DNA of 64,000 nt, taken from Rhizophagus clarus. Lineage: Eukaryota; Glomeromycota; Glomeromycetes; Glomerales; Glomeraceae. This document shows positions 62,880-64,000 of the stretch, in pieces. The notes under the pieces are model-generated. The model made no database searches. It was not told the DNA's origin and worked only from the letters and a program-made list of their open reading frames with translations. The stretch's first letter is position 1. Each line of letters opens with the position of its first letter. The translations under genes and the position numbers were made by a program. The stretch lies in the NCBI GenBank assembly GCA_015698045.1, contig BLAL01000062.1:434001-498000 (forward strand), in the 5' to 3' direction.

Positions 62880-63720
62880 ATGATCGATTACATTTCGTTA
62901 TTTACTAACTTTCCCTTCATTTTTTTCTTTTATCCCCTTTGTTTCTTTTCGTTTATTTTCAATTCTTTTCGTCTCTTTTCACTCACTCTTCTTTCCATTC
63001 TTTTCGCCTCCCTTCAATTCTTTTTGTATATTCACATTTCTCTTTCCATTCTTTTCATTTCTTCCTCTTTTTTTCTTTTTTTTACGTTTTTCCTTCTATT
63101 TTTTTCGTTCTATTACGTTTCACCCTCCTTTTCGTTTCATCACTTTACATTTGCCCTCATTTTTACTTTATTCTTTTACGTTTCATCTCCTTTTCATTCG
63201 TCTCTTTACGTTCCTCCTCTTTTCATTTTATTTTTTATCTTTTCCCTCCTTTTTATTTCACCCTTTATGCTTCCCCCTTCTTTTCATTTCGTTCCTTTCC
63301 CTTTTCGTTTTATTTCCTCTTTTTTTTTGTTCTTTTACATTTCCTCCCTTTCTTTTTGTTCCTTTACGTTTCCCCCTTCTTTCTTTTTCGTTCCTTTATG
63401 TTTCCCCCTCCTTCTTTTTGCTCCTTTATATCTCCCTTCTCTCTTTTCGTTCCTTTATGTTTTTCTACTATTCTTTTTGTTTTTTTTTATATATTACACT
63501 ATCCTTTTTTTCTTACATTTCCTTCTTCATTCCTTTCACTTTCTTTAACTTTGTATTCTTTTCATTTTTTTTTTGTTTCCCCTTACTTCTTTTCATTTTC
63601 CTCCCTTTTCCGTTTCTTCTTCCTTTTCATTTTTTTTATTTCACTTTTTTTCTTTATTGTTATTCCTATTTTTTAATACATTTCTTTACTTTGATTCATT
63701 TTTTTTTATTTTCATTATAG
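62880..63720 (+). repeat. Long pyrimidine-rich tract with degenerate repeats
   Basis: About 840 bp of the plus strand is almost entirely C and T, with a loose period (TTCCTTTACGTTTCCCCCTT). Three overlapping long open frames exist only because purine-containing stop codons are rare. Strand asymmetry of this kind can form triplex DNA. Confidence 0.8.
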
Positions 63721-64000
63721 ATTTCTTTTTTTTTAGATTAATTTTCTATTAAAATAAATTCTTATTTTTTAATTACTAATAAAACGTGTAAAATTTTTAA
63801 ATTAAACTACTTTGAATAAAATTTTTTGAGAAAAAATAAATTTTTGCATGTGTCATACTTCTTTAAATATAAAAAAAATAAATTGGTTGAATTTGCATGC
63901 ACTATTTAAAATCGGAATACCGATTTGCATGCACTATTTAAAAATCGGAGTGCTGATTTACATGCACTATTATACTTGCCGCCCATTCTCTAAAAAAGGA
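63721..64000. repeat. AT-rich end with TGCATGCACTATTTAAAATC repeats
   Basis: Three copies of GCATGCACTATTTAAAA-n-TCGG occur at 63890-63975, similar in style to subterminal repeats. The element, if any, continues outside the window. Confidence 0.4.

Noticed and set aside
62880-63720. Three overlapping open frames of about 190-245 codons rich in Phe, Ser and Leu
   Set aside because: They arise from the pyrimidine-only composition of the strand. All three frames are open and none has domain-like sequence.

Overview
This is nuclear DNA of a very AT-rich, intron-dense fungus. The compact genes carry many short spliceosomal introns with GTAAGT/GTATGT donors and TTTAG acceptors, between long A/T homopolymers and decayed transposons. 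Gene content (SOG2-type RAM protein, GCK-family kinase, mL38, IPI1, fungal RA-PH protein) together with zinc-ribbon/nuclease and F-box repeat genes fits a Glomeromycotina arbuscular mycorrhizal fungus such as Rhizophagus. The species is inference; the fungal assignment is firm.

Layout. 1-3570 is featureless AT-rich DNA. 3571-23429 is gene-dense: PI31-like protein (-), mitochondrial ribosomal protein mL38 (+), TFIIS (-), IPI1/TEX10 (+), GET1/WRB (-), a C3HC zinc-finger NIPA/Rsm1 protein (-), ribosomal protein S11/uS17 (-) and SOG2 (+). 23931-27781 is an RA-PH adaptor (-). 27782-35010 is a 7 kb gene desert with satellites and decayed repeats. 35011-45410 holds RBX1 (-), an MFSD5-like transporter (-), a REX1/REXO5 exonuclease (+) and a NAK1/KIC1-type kinase (-). 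A small membrane protein lies at 47292. From about 49.0 kb to the end the DNA is mobile: MITE-like repeats, F-box and nuclease pseudogenes, a Maverick/Polinton-like remnant (integrase, packaging-type ATPase, a membrane protein, perhaps a coiled-coil and an HTH protein), a nested CACTA-like transposon, and two arrays of miniature exon/intron cassettes.

I rebuilt exon structures by hand from splice sites, reading phase and family resemblance. The housekeeping genes serve transcription elongation, ribosome and rRNA maturation, tail-anchored protein insertion, ubiquitin ligation and morphogenesis signalling. SOG2 and the KIC1/NAK1-type kinase, partners in the RAM/MOR network, both lie in this window.

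Main points of interest: (1) two minor-spliceosome (U12-type) introns, one AT-AC in the zf-C3HC gene and one GTATCCTTT-AG in the kinase gene; (2) a 4.66 kb CACTA-like transposon (CACTG termini, 3-bp CTG target duplication, subterminal repeat arrays) inserted in frame into a membrane-protein gene whose stop codon would otherwise overlap the start of the packaging-ATPase gene; (3) two related tandem arrays of 36-39 nt mini-exons, each followed by a complete intron whose TACTAAY branch site lies in a conserved hairpin.
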